A stretch of 64,000 bases of DNA, taken from Streptomyces griseoluteus. Lineage in GTDB: Bacteria; Actinomycetota; Actinomycetes; Streptomycetales; Streptomycetaceae. The notes under the pieces were generated by a model that was given only the letters and a program-made list of their open reading frames with translations, was not told the DNA's origin and ran no database searches. Location: positions 71,000 through 134,999 of the forward strand of contig JOBE01000011.1 in the NCBI GenBank assembly GCA_000717735.1. Direction: 5' to 3'. The position numbers were made by a program, and so were the translations under genes. Below are positions 1 to 8,241 of this stretch, piece by piece; within the stretch, counting starts at the first letter, position 1; the number at the start of each line of letters is the position of its first letter.

Positions 1-1
1 G

Positions 2-214
2 CGGGCCGGTTCCTCGGGTGCGCCGGCGGCGGAGGCCGTCGCCCGGCACGCGGCGGCGCTGCGGTCGGCCCGCGCCCGTACGGCGGAGGCCAGGGCGCGC
101 CGGGCGCAGGTCCTGATCAGCGCGCCCGTGGGGCTCTGCTTCCTGCCCGCCTTCCTGGCGGTGGGGGTGGCCCCGGTGGTGATCGGCCTCGCGACGGGAC
201 TCCTGGACGGATGA
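2..214 (+). CDS. TadC-like type II secretion F family protein, C-terminal fragment
   Basis: Only the last 70 residues lie in the window; the 5' part is beyond the left edge. The frame ends in a hydrophobic segment (LISAPVGLCFLPAFLAVGVA and following) typical of the last membrane helix of TadC/GspF inner-membrane platform proteins of Flp (Tad) pili. An Ala/Arg-rich helix precedes it, which also fits the F domain. It is followed directly by a Flp pilin gene and two TadE-like genes, so it belongs to a Tad pilus operon. The family call rests on this tail plus context. Confidence 0.75.
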   Translation, partial: RAGSSGAPAAEAVARHAAALRSARARTAEARARRAQVLISAPVGLCFLPAFLAVGVAPVVIGLATGLLDG

Positions 215-300
215 ACGGCGGACACGGCCGGACACGGCCGGGCACGGCCGGACGAGACATGACGAAACGCGACAGGCGACGACGGAACGAGGAGCACGGA

Positions 301-531
301 ATGGCAGGCACGGCAGTCATGGCAGGCAAGGCGGCGGCGGTGGTATGTGGATGGTGGACGCGGCGGACGGCGGCGGCGCGCCGGGACGCGGGGATGACCA
401 CGTCCGAGTACGCGGTGGGAACGATCGCCGCGGCGGCGTTCGCCGCGGTGCTGTACAAGATCGTGACGAGCGGGGCGGTCTCGGGAGCGCTGGAGTCGGT
501 GATCGGGAAGGCTCTCGATGCGTCGTTCTGA
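301..531 (+). CDS. Flp pilin-like small protein (DUF4244 type)
   Basis: A 76-residue protein with a short basic leader (WWTRRTAAARRDAGM), then TTSEYAV and a hydrophobic helix. This is the layout of Flp/TadA-processed pilins, in which a prepilin peptidase cuts before the T/S-x-E-Y segment and the helix assembles into the pilus. The actinobacterial version is known as DUF4244. I chose ATG 301 because GAGGAG (about 289-294) precedes it; in-frame ATGs at 211 and 259 are possible. Its 3' end overlaps the next gene, so the cluster is one operon. Confidence 0.8.
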   Translation: MAGTAVMAGKAAAVVCGWWTRRTAAARRDAGMTTSEYAVGTIAAAAFAAVLYKIVTSGAVSGALESVIGKALDASF

Positions 532-904
532 CCGGGGTTTCGTGACGGTGGAGGCGGCGATGGCGCTGCCCGTCCTCGCCCTGTTCACGGTGACGCTGCT
601 CTGGGGGCTGGCGGCGGCCGCCGCGCAGATCCGGTGCGTGGACGCGGCACGGGCCGGAGCACGGGCCGCGGCCCGCTCCGAGCCGTTGTCCTCCGCCGAG
701 TCGGCCGCGCGGTCCGCCGCGCCCGACGGAGCACGGGTGTCGGTGACGCGGGCGGGGGAGCTGTGGCGGGTGACGGTGGAGGCCAGGGCCCCTGGCCCCC
801 GGGGCCTGGGCATCACCCTGCGGGCGGACGCGGCGGCCCTCGCGGAGGACACGGTGGCCGGCGGCGTGGCGGCCGTGGGTCCGGAGCCAGGGGGCGCGCG
901 GTGA
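518..904 (+). CDS. TadE-family pilus assembly protein
   Basis: 128 residues beginning MRRSDRGFVTVEAAMALPVL. The G-x-x-T/V-V-E-A-A-M motif followed by one hydrophobic helix (about residues 8-35) is the class III prepilin-like signature of TadE pseudopilins, membrane-anchored minor components of the Flp pilus. The remainder is extracytoplasmic and Ala/Arg-rich. It overlaps the pilin gene by 14 nt and the next TadE-like gene by 4 nt (GTGA), indicating translational coupling. Family well supported; exact role inferred. Confidence 0.85.
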   Translation: MRRSDRGFVTVEAAMALPVLALFTVTLLWGLAAAAAQIRCVDAARAGARAAARSEPLSSAESAARSAAPDGARVSVTRAGELWRVTVEARAPGPRGLGITLRADAAALAEDTVAGGVAAVGPEPGGAR

Positions 905-1356
905 CCGGCTCGGCTCCGGGGCGGGGCGGCCGTGGGTCCGACCGGGGTGCGGCGACCGTGTGGGCGGCGTTCGCGGCCTGTGCGCTGTGCGTGGTGTTCG
1001 GGGCGGTGCTCGTGCTCGGACAGGCGGTGGCGGCCCGGCACCGGGCCGGCGGGGCCGCCGACCTGGCAGCCCTGGCCGCCGCGGACCGGGCGCTGTGGGG
1101 CGAGGCCGAGGCGTGCGCCGTCGCCGCGCGGGTGGCCGCGGCGCAGAGTGCCGAGCTGGTGCGGTGCGCGGTGCGGGGCGAACGCGCGGAGGTGACCGCC
1201 CGGGCCGTGCGCGGCCCCTACCGGCCCGAGGTCAGGTCGCGGGCGGGCCCTGGGGGCCCTGTGGGGCCGCAGCAGGCGGAGCCTCCGGGCCTGCGGGAGC
1301 CTCCGGGCCTTCCGGGGTCGCCGAGGGCTCAGGGGCCTCCCGGAGGATCTCCGTGA
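901..1356 (+). CDS. TadE/TadG-like protein of the helicase/secretion neighbourhood
   Basis: 151 residues from GTG 901, which overlaps the previous stop. The N-terminus has SDRGAATVWAA followed by a hydrophobic helix and then GGAADLAALAAADRAL, typical of the actinobacterial TadE-like proteins always found beside a DECH-box helicase (TIGR03816-type family). The C-terminal ~35 residues are Pro/Gly-rich and overlap the 3' end of the opposing helicase gene by 125 nt, so this tail may be drift from an older stop. One transmembrane anchor; probably a minor pilus component. Confidence 0.75.
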   Translation: MTGSAPGRGGRGSDRGAATVWAAFAACALCVVFGAVLVLGQAVAARHRAGGAADLAALAAADRALWGEAEACAVAARVAAAQSAELVRCAVRGERAEVTARAVRGPYRPEVRSRAGPGGPVGPQQAEPPGLREPPGLPGSPRAQGPPGGSP

Positions 1357-3775
1357 GGAGGCGGACGGCACCCCGCTTGTGGAGCGGATCGTTGCCGTTG
1401 CCGCACTTCGGGGACTGGATGCAGGAGGGGCAGCCCGCCTCGCACTCGCAGGAGGCGATGGCCTCCCGGGTGGCGGTCAGCCAGGCGCGGGCCGTGTGGA
1501 AGGCCCGCTCGGCGAACCCCGCGCCGCCCGGATGGCCGTCGTACACGAAGACGGTCGGCAGCAGGGTGTCGGGGTGGAGCGGCACGGAGACGCCGCCGAT
1601 GTCCCAGCGGTCGCAGGTCGCGAACAGCGGCAGCATGCCGATGGAGGCGTGTTCGGCGGCGTGCAGCGCGCCTCCGAGGATCTCCGGGGTGATCCGGGCG
1701 GCGTCGAGCTGGTCCTCGGTGACCGTCCACCACACGGCCCGGGTGCGCAGGGTGCGGGGCGGGAGGTCGAGCTTGGTCTCGCCGAGGACCTCGCCCGTGA
1801 TCAGCCGGCGGCGCAGGAAGGAGACCACCTGGTTGGTGACCTCGACGGAGCCGTAGCAGAGGCGGCCGGCTCCCCAGGGGATCTCGGTGTCGGTGTCGAG
1901 TACGGCGATGGAGGTGGTGTCGCGGGCGGTGGTGGAATACGGCGGGACGGCCTCCTCCACGAGGGCCACGGAGTCCTTGAGGTCCAGCTCCCGCACCAGG
2001 TAGGTGCGGCCCTGGTGGAGGTGGACGGCGCCCTCGTGGACGGCGGTGTGGGAGGCGGCCTCGTCGACGGTGCCGAGGAGGCGGCCGGTGCCGGCCTCGA
2101 CGATCCGGACGGGGCTGCCGCCGCCGCCCCGGATGTCGGTGAGGTCGGCGGCCCGCTCGCGGCGGGTCCAGTACCAGCCGGTGGAGCGGCGGCGCAGCAG
2201 GCCGGCGCCCTCCAGCTGGGGCAGCAGATCGGGGACGGCCGGGCCGAAGAGGGCCAGGTCCGGTTCGGTGAGCGGGAGCTCCGCGGCGGCGGCGCACAGA
2301 TGGGGGGCGAGCACGTAGGGGTTGTCGGGGTCCAGGACGGTCGATTCGACCGGCTGGTCGAAGATCGCCTCCGGGTGGTGGACCAGGAAGGTGTCCAGCG
2401 GGTCGTCGCGGGCGATGAGGATCGCGAGGGCGCCCTCGCCCGAGCGGCCGGCGCGGCCAGCCTGCTGCCACAGGGACGCCCGGGTGCCCGGGTAACCGGC
2501 GATCAGGACCGCGTCCAGGCCCGAGACGTCAACGCCCAGCTCCAGGGCGGTCGTGGCGGCCAGGCCGAGGAGCTCGCCGGAGTGCAGGGCCCGCTCCAGG
2601 GCGCGGCGCTCCTCGGGCAGGTAGCCGCCCCGGTAGGCGGCGACACGCCGGGCGAGGGACCGGTCGGTCTCGGCGAGCCGCTCCTGGGCGATCACCGAGA
2701 TCAGCTCCGCGCCGCGCCGGGAGCGGACGAAGGCGACCGAGCGGACGCCCTGGCGGGTCAGATCGGTCAGCAGGTCCGCCGTCTCGGCCGTGGCGGTGCG
2801 GCGCACGGGCGCGCCGCGCTCGCCGTGCAGCTCGGTCAGCGGCGGCTCCCACAGCGCGAAGACCAGCTCGCCGCGCGGGGAGGCGTCGTCGGAGACCTCG
2901 GTGACCGTGAGGCCCGTGAGGCGGCCTGCGGCCACGGCGGGGTCGGCGGAGGTGGCGGAGGCGAGGAGGAAGACCGGTTCGGAGCCGTACCGGGCGCAGA
3001 TCCGGCGCAGTCGCCGCAGCACCTGGGCGACGTGGGAGCCGAAGACGCCCCGGTAGGTGTGGCACTCGTCGATCACGACGTAGCGCAGGGAGCGCAGGAA
3101 GGAGGCCCACCTGGGGTGGGACGGGAGGATGCCCCGGTGCAGCATGTCGGGGTTGGTGAGGACGTAGTTCGCGTACTGGCGGACCCACTCGCGTTCCTCG
3201 ACCGGGGTGTCGCCGTCGTAGACGGCGGGGCGGATCCGGTTGCCGAGCGGGGCGGCCAGTTCCCGTACGGCGCGTCGCTGGTCGGCGGCGAGGGCCTTGG
3301 TGGGCGCGAGGTACAGGGCGGTGGCGCCGCGCCCGTTGGGGGCCTCGGAGCCGTCCAGGAGGGTGCTGAGGACCGGGGCGAGGTAGGCGAGCGACTTGCC
3401 CGAGGCGGTTCCGGTGGAGATCACGACGGATTCGCCGTCGAGGGCGTGCTCGGCGGCCTGCGCCTGGTGGGCCCAGGGGTGCTCGATCCCGGCCGCCTCG
3501 ATCGCCGCGATCACCTCCGGGCGGATGCGGTGCGGCCAGACGGCATGACGACCCTCCCGGGCGGGCATGTGCTCCGTATGAGTGATGCGCGCGGCCCGGC
3601 TCTCGCCCGAGGAGAGCCGGTCGAGGACCATGCCGGGGGAGGGTCTGTTGCCCATGTCTCCGGCTGGACGACGGGGGCGCTGATTCTTGGCCATCGGCAC
3701 CGAGTGTGTCACTGCCATGACGGACAATGCTTCCAAGGCGTCGTGCATGGCTGCTGGTAAGTGATTGAATGCCAT
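1232..3775 (-). CDS. DECH-box ATP-dependent helicase with C-terminal Cys cluster (Hrq1/MrfA-like, TIGR03817 type)
   Basis: 847 residues. Superfamily 2 motifs in order: Walker A-like STGTASGKS (about 117-127), DECH box VVIDECHTYRG (about 230), SATSA, and motif VI QQAGRAGRSG (about 435). A DUF1998-like C-terminal region carries CECEAGCPSC and CGNGND near residue 775, the four-Cys metal site seen in Hrq1/MrfA repair helicases. The DECH variant next to Tad pilus genes defines an actinobacterial neighbourhood family. Codon 6 is TTA (3758-3760), so if the conserved-looking MAFNHLPA start is right, translation should need bldA tRNA; internal starts at M10 or M28 would avoid it. No clear Shine-Dalgarno. 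Divergent from bldG across 80 bp. Confidence 0.85.
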   Translation of the reverse strand: MAFNHLPAAMHDALEALSVMAVTHSVPMAKNQRPRRPAGDMGNRPSPGMVLDRLSSGESRAARITHTEHMPAREGRHAVWPHRIRPEVIAAIEAAGIEHPWAHQAQAAEHALDGESVVISTGTASGKSLAYLAPVLSTLLDGSEAPNGRGATALYLAPTKALAADQRRAVRELAAPLGNRIRPAVYDGDTPVEEREWVRQYANYVLTNPDMLHRGILPSHPRWASFLRSLRYVVIDECHTYRGVFGSHVAQVLRRLRRICARYGSEPVFLLASATSADPAVAAGRLTGLTVTEVSDDASPRGELVFALWEPPLTELHGERGAPVRRTATAETADLLTDLTRQGVRSVAFVRSRRGAELISVIAQERLAETDRSLARRVAAYRGGYLPEERRALERALHSGELLGLAATTALELGVDVSGLDAVLIAGYPGTRASLWQQAGRAGRSGEGALAILIARDDPLDTFLVHHPEAIFDQPVESTVLDPDNPYVLAPHLCAAAAELPLTEPDLALFGPAVPDLLPQLEGAGLLRRRSTGWYWTRRERAADLTDIRGGGGSPVRIVEAGTGRLLGTVDEAASHTAVHEGAVHLHQGRTYLVRELDLKDSVALVEEAVPPYSTTARDTTSIAVLDTDTEIPWGAGRLCYGSVEVTNQVVSFLRRRLITGEVLGETKLDLPPRTLRTRAVWWTVTEDQLDAARITPEILGGALHAAEHASIGMLPLFATCDRWDIGGVSVPLHPDTLLPTVFVYDGHPGGAGFAERAFHTARAWLTATREAIASCECEAGCPSCIQSPKCGNGNDPLHKRGAVRLLTEILREAPEPSATPEGPEAPAGPEAPPAAAPQGPQGPPAT

Positions 3776-3855
3776 CGCGGCTGACGATCAGTTCCCTGAC
3801 TCCGTCCGGGAGACCCCGGGGGACGATCGTTCGATAGCAAGGTGCTGGAGGATCC

Positions 3856-4209
3856 GTGGACCTGTCCCTGTCGACTCGCAATGTGTCCGGCGCTGGTGGT
3901 GACCGTACGGTCGTCGAGGTCGGTGGCGAGATTGATGTGTATACCGCGCCCAAGCTGCGCGAGCAGTTGGTCGAGTTGGTGAACGACGGCAGCTACCACC
4001 TGGTTGTCGACATGGAGGGCGTGGACTTCCTGGACTCCACGGGCCTCGGTGTGCTCGTCGGTGGTCTGAAGCGCGTCCGCGCGCATGAGGGCTCGCTGCG
4101 TCTGGTCTGCAACCAGGAGCGCATTCTCAAGATTTTCCGGATCACGGGTCTCACCAAGGTGTTCCCGATCCACACCTCGGTCGACGAGGCCGTCAACGCC
4201 GTCGACTGA
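3856..4209 (+). CDS. bldG: BldG anti-sigma-factor antagonist (STAS domain)
   Basis: 117 residues from GTG 3856, preceded by GGAG (3847-3850). A single STAS domain with the phosphorylation motif [15 protein letters not shown]; the acceptor serine is Ser61. The protein is nearly identical, as I recall it, to S. coelicolor BldG, but with about four extra residues (SGAGG) near the N-terminus, so Ser61 would match its Ser57. BldG is essential for aerial mycelium and antibiotic production: unphosphorylated, it binds anti-sigma kinases such as UshX/RsbW types and frees stress and developmental sigma factors. The downstream ATPase gene begins 15 nt after the stop, forming the known bldG-orf3 operon. 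Confidence 0.95.
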   Translation: MDLSLSTRNVSGAGGDRTVVEVGGEIDVYTAPKLREQLVELVNDGSYHLVVDMEGVDFLDSTGLGVLVGGLKRVRAHEGSLRLVCNQERILKIFRITGLTKVFPIHTSVDEAVNAVD

Positions 4210-4224
4210 GCCCAGGGGGTTCGT

Positions 4225-4683
4225 ATGGCCACCGTTGAACTCCGCTTCAGCGCTCAGCCCGAGCACGTCCGTACGGCCCGCCTGGTGGCGGCCGCGGTCG
4301 CGCGCCGGGCCGGCGTGGACGAGGCGGTCCTCGACGAGGTTCGTCTCGCCGTGGGTGAGGCCTGTTCCCGTGCGGTCGGGCTGCACCGCAGCAACGGCGT
4401 CACGACCCCCATCAGGGTCGTGCTGACCGAGGAGGAGAAGACGTTCTCCATCGAGGTCGGCGACGAGGTGCCGGGCGCGGGGGTGGCGGCGGCCGACGCC
4501 GCCGGTGTCCCCGGCGCGCGGTCCGAGGCTCCGGCCGAGGACTTCGACGACGCCGACGGTGAGGACGAGATGGGGCTCGCGGTGATCCGCGGGCTCGTCG
4601 ACGACGTCGAGGTGAGCGCCGGTGAGTTCGGCGGCACGATCCGGATGAGCTGGCCGGTGAGTTCGGCGGACGTTCTGTCCTGA
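4225..4683 (+). CDS. Anti-sigma factor-like ATP-binding protein encoded with BldG
   Basis: 152 residues, ATG 4225, 15 nt after bldG. The N-terminal half has the HATPase fold of RsbW/SpoIIAB proteins, with the N-box region VDEAVLDEVRLAVGEACSRA, and a late MGLAVIRGLVDDVEV matching the G-x-x-I-I-x-x-x-x-D nucleotide-pocket motif. An acidic Ala/Asp-rich insertion (about residues 90-115) sits between them. In the family such proteins bind a sigma factor and phosphorylate an antagonist; the partner here is presumably BldG. Transcription ends at a strong hairpin at 4725. Confidence 0.9.
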   Translation: MATVELRFSAQPEHVRTARLVAAAVARRAGVDEAVLDEVRLAVGEACSRAVGLHRSNGVTTPIRVVLTEEEKTFSIEVGDEVPGAGVAAADAAGVPGARSEAPAEDFDDADGEDEMGLAVIRGLVDDVEVSAGEFGGTIRMSWPVSSADVLS

Positions 4684-4685
4684 CC

Positions 4686-4723
4686 CGTAAGCGTGTACCT
4701 GTACTCGTAAGCGTGTACCTGTA
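4686..4723 (+). repeat. Two 18-bp direct repeats just before the bldG operon terminator
   Basis: The sequence CGTAAGCGTGTACCTGTA occurs at 4686-4703 and again at 4706-4723, separated by CT. The pair lies within 3 bp of the anti-sigma gene stop and runs straight into the terminator stem. Each copy carries an imperfect dyad around GTAC. Likely a local duplication; a protein or RNA-processing site is possible. Confidence 0.9.
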
Positions 4724-4724
4724 G

Positions 4725-4760
4725 AGGAAGAGGCCCCGCATCGCGGGGCCTCTTCCTTTT
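4725..4760 (+). terminator. Intrinsic terminator of the bldG operon
   Basis: Perfect 15-bp stem (4725-4739 paired with 4743-4757) with a 3-nt ATC loop, followed by TTT. It lies 42 bp after the anti-sigma gene and upstream of hppA, separating the two units. Confidence 0.9.
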
Positions 4761-4829
4761 CCCGGGCTGCGATTGGTGCATCCGCGCGGGTGGGCCTCCG
4801 GCATCCCAGTATGTCCCGGTGTGTCTCCC

Positions 4830-4843
4830 TATGATCCGTCCCC
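4830..4843 (+). promoter_or_regulatory. Probable -10 box of hppA, leaderless start
   Basis: TATGAT at 4830-4835 is close to the vegetative TATAAT and ends 8 nt before ATG 4844. There is no Shine-Dalgarno sequence between them, so transcription probably starts at or within 1-2 nt of the start codon. No convincing -35 is visible. Confidence 0.5.
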
Positions 4844-7153
4844 ATGTACCCCACTTCTCTCGCCGCGGCGGTGCTCACGAGCGGGAACCGGACGATCGTG
4901 ATCGTCGTCGGCGCCGTCGCCCTCGCCGCGCTGGTCGTCGCCCGGCTCCTCGTCCGACAGGTGCTCGCCGCCGGTGAGGGCACCGAGAAGATGAGGGAGA
5001 TCGCCGCAGCCGTGCAGGAGGGGGCCAACGCCTACCTCGCGCGGCAGCTGCGGACCCTCGCCGTCTTCGCGGCCGCCGTGTTCTTCCTGCTGATGCTGCT
5101 GCCCGCGGACAACTGGTCACAGCGCGCCGGACGTTCCCTGTTCTTCCTGGTCGGGGCGCTCTTCTCGGCGGTCACCGGCTACATCGGCATGCGGCTCGCC
5201 GTACGGGCCAACGTGCGGGTCGCCGCGGCGGCCAGGGAGGCCACTCCGGCGGAGGGCGAACCGGCGAAGAGCCTGACCGAGGTCGCGCACCGGGCCATGC
5301 GGATCGCGTTCCGCACCGGCGGGGTCGTCGGCATGTGCACGGTGGGCCTCGGGCTGCTCGGGGCGGCCTGTGTCGTCCTCGTCTACGCCGCCGACGCGCC
5401 CAAGGTCCTGGAGGGATTCGGGCTCGGTGCCGCGCTCATCGCCATGTTCATGAGGGTGGGCGGCGGCATCTTCACCAAGGCCGCCGACGTCGGCGCCGAC
5501 CTGGTCGGCAAGGTCGAGCAGGGCATCCCGGAGGACGACCCGCGCAACGCGGCCACCATCGCCGACAACGTGGGCGACAACGTCGGCGACTGCGCGGGCA
5601 TGGCGGCCGACCTCTTCGAGTCGTACGCCGTGACCCTGGTCGCCGCGCTCATCCTCGGCAAGGCGGCCTTCGGCGACCACGGCCTCGCGTTCCCGCTGAT
5701 CGTGCCGGCGATCGGCGTGATCACCGCGGTGATCGGCATCTTCGCGGTCTCCCCGCGGCGCGCCGACCGGGGCGGGATGACCGCGATCAACCGCGGGTTC
5801 CTCGTCTCGGCCGTGATCTCACTCGTCGGCGTCGCCGTCGCCGCCTTCGTGTACCTCCCGTCGTCGTACGCCGAGCTCCAGGGCGTCACCGAGCCGGGCA
5901 TCCGGGACCACGCCGGCGATCCCCGCGTCCTCGCCCTGGTCGCCGTCGCCCTCGGCATCGTCCTCGCCGCCCTGATCCAGCAGCTCACCGGCTACTTCAC
6001 GGAGACGAGCCGGCGGCCGGTCAGGGACATCGGCAAGTCCTCGCTCACCGGCCCCGCGACCGTCGTCCTCGCGGGCGTGGCCCTCGGCATGGAGTCCGCC
6101 GTCTACACGGCCTTCCTGATCGGCCTCACCGTGTACGGGGCGTTCCTGCTCGGCGGATCCTCGATCATGCTGGCGCTGTTCGCGGTGGCGCTCGCCGGGA
6201 CGGGGCTGCTCACCACCGTCGGGGTGATCGTCGCCATGGACACCTTCGGCCCGGTCGCCGACAACGCCCAGGGCATCGCGGAGATGTCCGGGGACGTCCA
6301 GGGCGCCGGGGCTCAGGTCCTCACCGATCTGGACGCCGTCGGCAACACGACGAAGGCCATCACCAAGGGCATCGCCATCGCCACCGCCGTCCTGGCGGCC
6401 GCCGCGCTCTTCGGCTCGTACCGGGACGCCATCGCGACCTCGGTCGCCGAGGTCGGCGCGAAGGCGGACGCGGTGACGCTCTCGATGGACATCTCGCAGC
6501 CCAACAACCTCTTCGGTCTGATCCTCGGCGCGGCGGTCGTCTTCCTCTTCTCGGGGCTCGCGATCAACGCGGTGTCCCGGTCGGCGGGATCGGTGGTGTA
6601 CGAGGTGCGGCGGCAGTTCCGCGAGCACCCCGGGATCATGAACTACACCGAGAAACCGGAGTACGGACGGGTCGTCGACATCTGCACCAAGGACGCGTTG
6701 CGTGAACTCGCCACGCCCGGGCTGCTCGCCGTGCTGGCCCCGATCGCGGTCGGTTTCGCGCTGGGGGTCGGCCCGCTCGGCGCGTACCTCGCCGGGGCGA
6801 TCGGCACGGGCGCGCTGATGGCGGTCTTCCTCGCCAACTCCGGCGGCGCCTGGGACAACGCGAAGAAGCTGGTCGAGGACGGCAACCACGGCGGCAAGGG
6901 CAGCGAGGCGCACGAGGCGACCGTCATCGGGGACACGGTCGGCGACCCGTTCAAGGACACGGCGGGCCCGGCGATCAACCCGCTCCTGAAGGTGATGAAT
7001 TTGGTGGCGCTGCTCATCGCCCCGGCGGTCGTACGGTTCAGCTACGGCGGCGATGCCAGCGCCGGACTGCGGGCGGCGGTCGCGGGGCTCGCGCTGCTCG
7101 TCGTCGTCGGAGCGGTATGGGTCTCCAAAAGGCGCTCGGTGACCGTGTCCTGA
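4844..7153 (+). CDS. hppA: Proton-translocating membrane pyrophosphatase, K+-independent type
   Basis: 769 residues with about 15-16 hydrophobic segments. It couples PPi hydrolysis to H+ export across the cytoplasmic membrane. Diagnostic motifs: DVGADLVGKVEQGIPEDDPR (from about residue 214) with the following NVGDNVGDCAGMAADLFESY for Mg-PPi binding, and near the C-terminus GGAWDNAKK and DTVGDPFKDTAGPAINPLLK. GNTTKAITKG near residue 500 carries Lys and Thr where K+-dependent enzymes have Ala, so this is the K+-independent class. It sits between the bldG operon and a lipoprotein gene and appears monocistronic and leaderless. Note a soluble pyrophosphatase (ppa) also lies in this window. Confidence 0.95.
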   Translation: MYPTSLAAAVLTSGNRTIVIVVGAVALAALVVARLLVRQVLAAGEGTEKMREIAAAVQEGANAYLARQLRTLAVFAAAVFFLLMLLPADNWSQRAGRSLFFLVGALFSAVTGYIGMRLAVRANVRVAAAAREATPAEGEPAKSLTEVAHRAMRIAFRTGGVVGMCTVGLGLLGAACVVLVYAADAPKVLEGFGLGAALIAMFMRVGGGIFTKAADVGADLVGKVEQGIPEDDPRNAATIADNVGDNVGDCAGMAADLFESYAVTLVAALILGKAAFGDHGLAFPLIVPAIGVITAVIGIFAVSPRRADRGGMTAINRGFLVSAVISLVGVAVAAFVYLPSSYAELQGVTEPGIRDHAGDPRVLALVAVALGIVLAALIQQLTGYFTETSRRPVRDIGKSSLTGPATVVLAGVALGMESAVYTAFLIGLTVYGAFLLGGSSIMLALFAVALAGTGLLTTVGVIVAMDTFGPVADNAQGIAEMSGDVQGAGAQVLTDLDAVGNTTKAITKGIAIATAVLAAAALFGSYRDAIATSVAEVGAKADAVTLSMDISQPNNLFGLILGAAVVFLFSGLAINAVSRSAGSVVYEVRRQFREHPGIMNYTEKPEYGRVVDICTKDALRELATPGLLAVLAPIAVGFALGVGPLGAYLAGAIGTGALMAVFLANSGGAWDNAKKLVEDGNHGGKGSEAHEATVIGDTVGDPFKDTAGPAINPLLKVMNLVALLIAPAVVRFSYGGDASAGLRAAVAGLALLVVVGAVWVSKRRSVTVS

Positions 7154-7314
7154 CGTGGCGTCCGTCTCATTCCCGTGTGTTTACGGGGCTGATGTGACGT
7201 CTCTCCCTTGGTTCAAAAGGCTGCAATCCTGGTCGAATCAGTCGTACGAAAGGTGGAAGTAGCCCGTTCGGCGTGTATGTTCCGGGGCCGAGAGCCTTGG
7301 AAGGGACCGATCCG

Positions 7315-8028
7315 GTGAACAAGAAGCTTGCGGCCGTACTGTCCGGCGGCGCGGTGCTCGTACTCGCGCTGTCCGGTTGCAGCGAAGACGAGGGCGACAA
7401 GGTGGGTGACTGGGCGAAGACGTTCTGCGACCAGGCGAAGCCCCAGATCCAGAAGCGGGCCGACGCCCACCAGATCATCATTTCGACGGCCGCCGACAGC
7501 AAGCCCGCCGAGATCCAGGCCGCCGACTCGAAGGCGTTCCAGGACATCGCCAACGCCGACCGCGCGCTCGCCAAGGCCGTCGAGAGCGCCGGGGTCCCGC
7601 CCGTCGAGAACGGCCAGAAGATCCAGCAGGACGCGATCAGGGAGCTCAACGCCACCGCGGTGGCGTACGAGGGGCTCAAGAAGCAGGTCGACGCGCTGGA
7701 CCCGACGAACCAGCAGAAGTTCGCGGACGGCCTCCAGAGCGTCGCCGACGGCCTGACCAAGATCGAGAAGATGGACCAGGACGCCCTGTCCAAGCTGGAG
7801 GAGGGCGAACTGGGCCAGGCGATGGCGAAGCAGCCCGGCTGCCAGAAGCCCACCGCCTCGGTCCCGCCGAAGACCTCCGGCTCCGCCTCGCCGCAGCCCG
7901 GCTCCACCTCCTCGGACTCGGACTCGGACTCGGACTCGGGCTCGGACAAGGGATCGGACGCGGAGCCCACGGGCAAGGCCTCCACGAAGCCGAGCAAGAC
8001 GACCTCGGGCACGAAGACCGAGGAGTAG
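7315..8028 (+). CDS. Secreted lipoprotein with Ser/Asp-rich tail, function unknown
   Basis: 237 residues from GTG 7315, with GAAGGGA (about 7299-7305) as ribosome site; an upstream in-frame ATG at 7273 would disrupt the signal peptide. The N-terminus VNKKLAAVLSGGAVLVLALS ends in the lipobox LSGC, so Cys is lipidated. The middle is a helical, charged domain (about residues 40-175) without a motif I recognise. The tail is low-complexity, with a DSDSDSDSDSGSD run and Thr/Lys/Ser repeats, and probably spans peptidoglycan. I cannot assign a function. Confidence 0.75.
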   Translation: MNKKLAAVLSGGAVLVLALSGCSEDEGDKVGDWAKTFCDQAKPQIQKRADAHQIIISTAADSKPAEIQAADSKAFQDIANADRALAKAVESAGVPPVENGQKIQQDAIRELNATAVAYEGLKKQVDALDPTNQQKFADGLQSVADGLTKIEKMDQDALSKLEEGELGQAMAKQPGCQKPTASVPPKTSGSASPQPGSTSSDSDSDSDSGSDKGSDAEPTGKASTKPSKTTSGTKTEE

Positions 8029-8043
8029 GTCCCGGCCGGAGGC

Positions 8044-8079
8044 CGGGCGGTCAACCGGGCGGTCAACCGGGCGGTCAAC
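8044..8079 (+). repeat. Three tandem 12-bp repeats
   Basis: CGGGCGGTCAAC is repeated exactly at 8044-8055, 8056-8067 and 8068-8079, followed by a degenerate fourth copy. It occupies the 213-bp gap between the lipoprotein and methyltransferase genes, immediately after the lipoprotein stop. Spacing is close to one helical turn. Confidence 0.85.
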
Positions 8080-8241
8080 CGGCCGGGCGGTCGGACGGGT
8101 GTTCGTACCCGCACGCCGGGCCCCGCATGCCGGGCCCGCACGCCGGGCCGCACGCATGCCGGCCGCCGGCTTTCCCGGACCGCCGTCCGCCGTGGCCGGG
8201 TCGGGCGCCCGGATGTCGGTGGCGGCGGTCACAATGGGGCG

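Noticed and set aside
7273..7314. Longer start (ATG 7273) for the Ser/Asp-rich lipoprotein
   Set aside because: It would add 14 polar residues ahead of a normal signal peptide, and the ribosome site fits GTG 7315.
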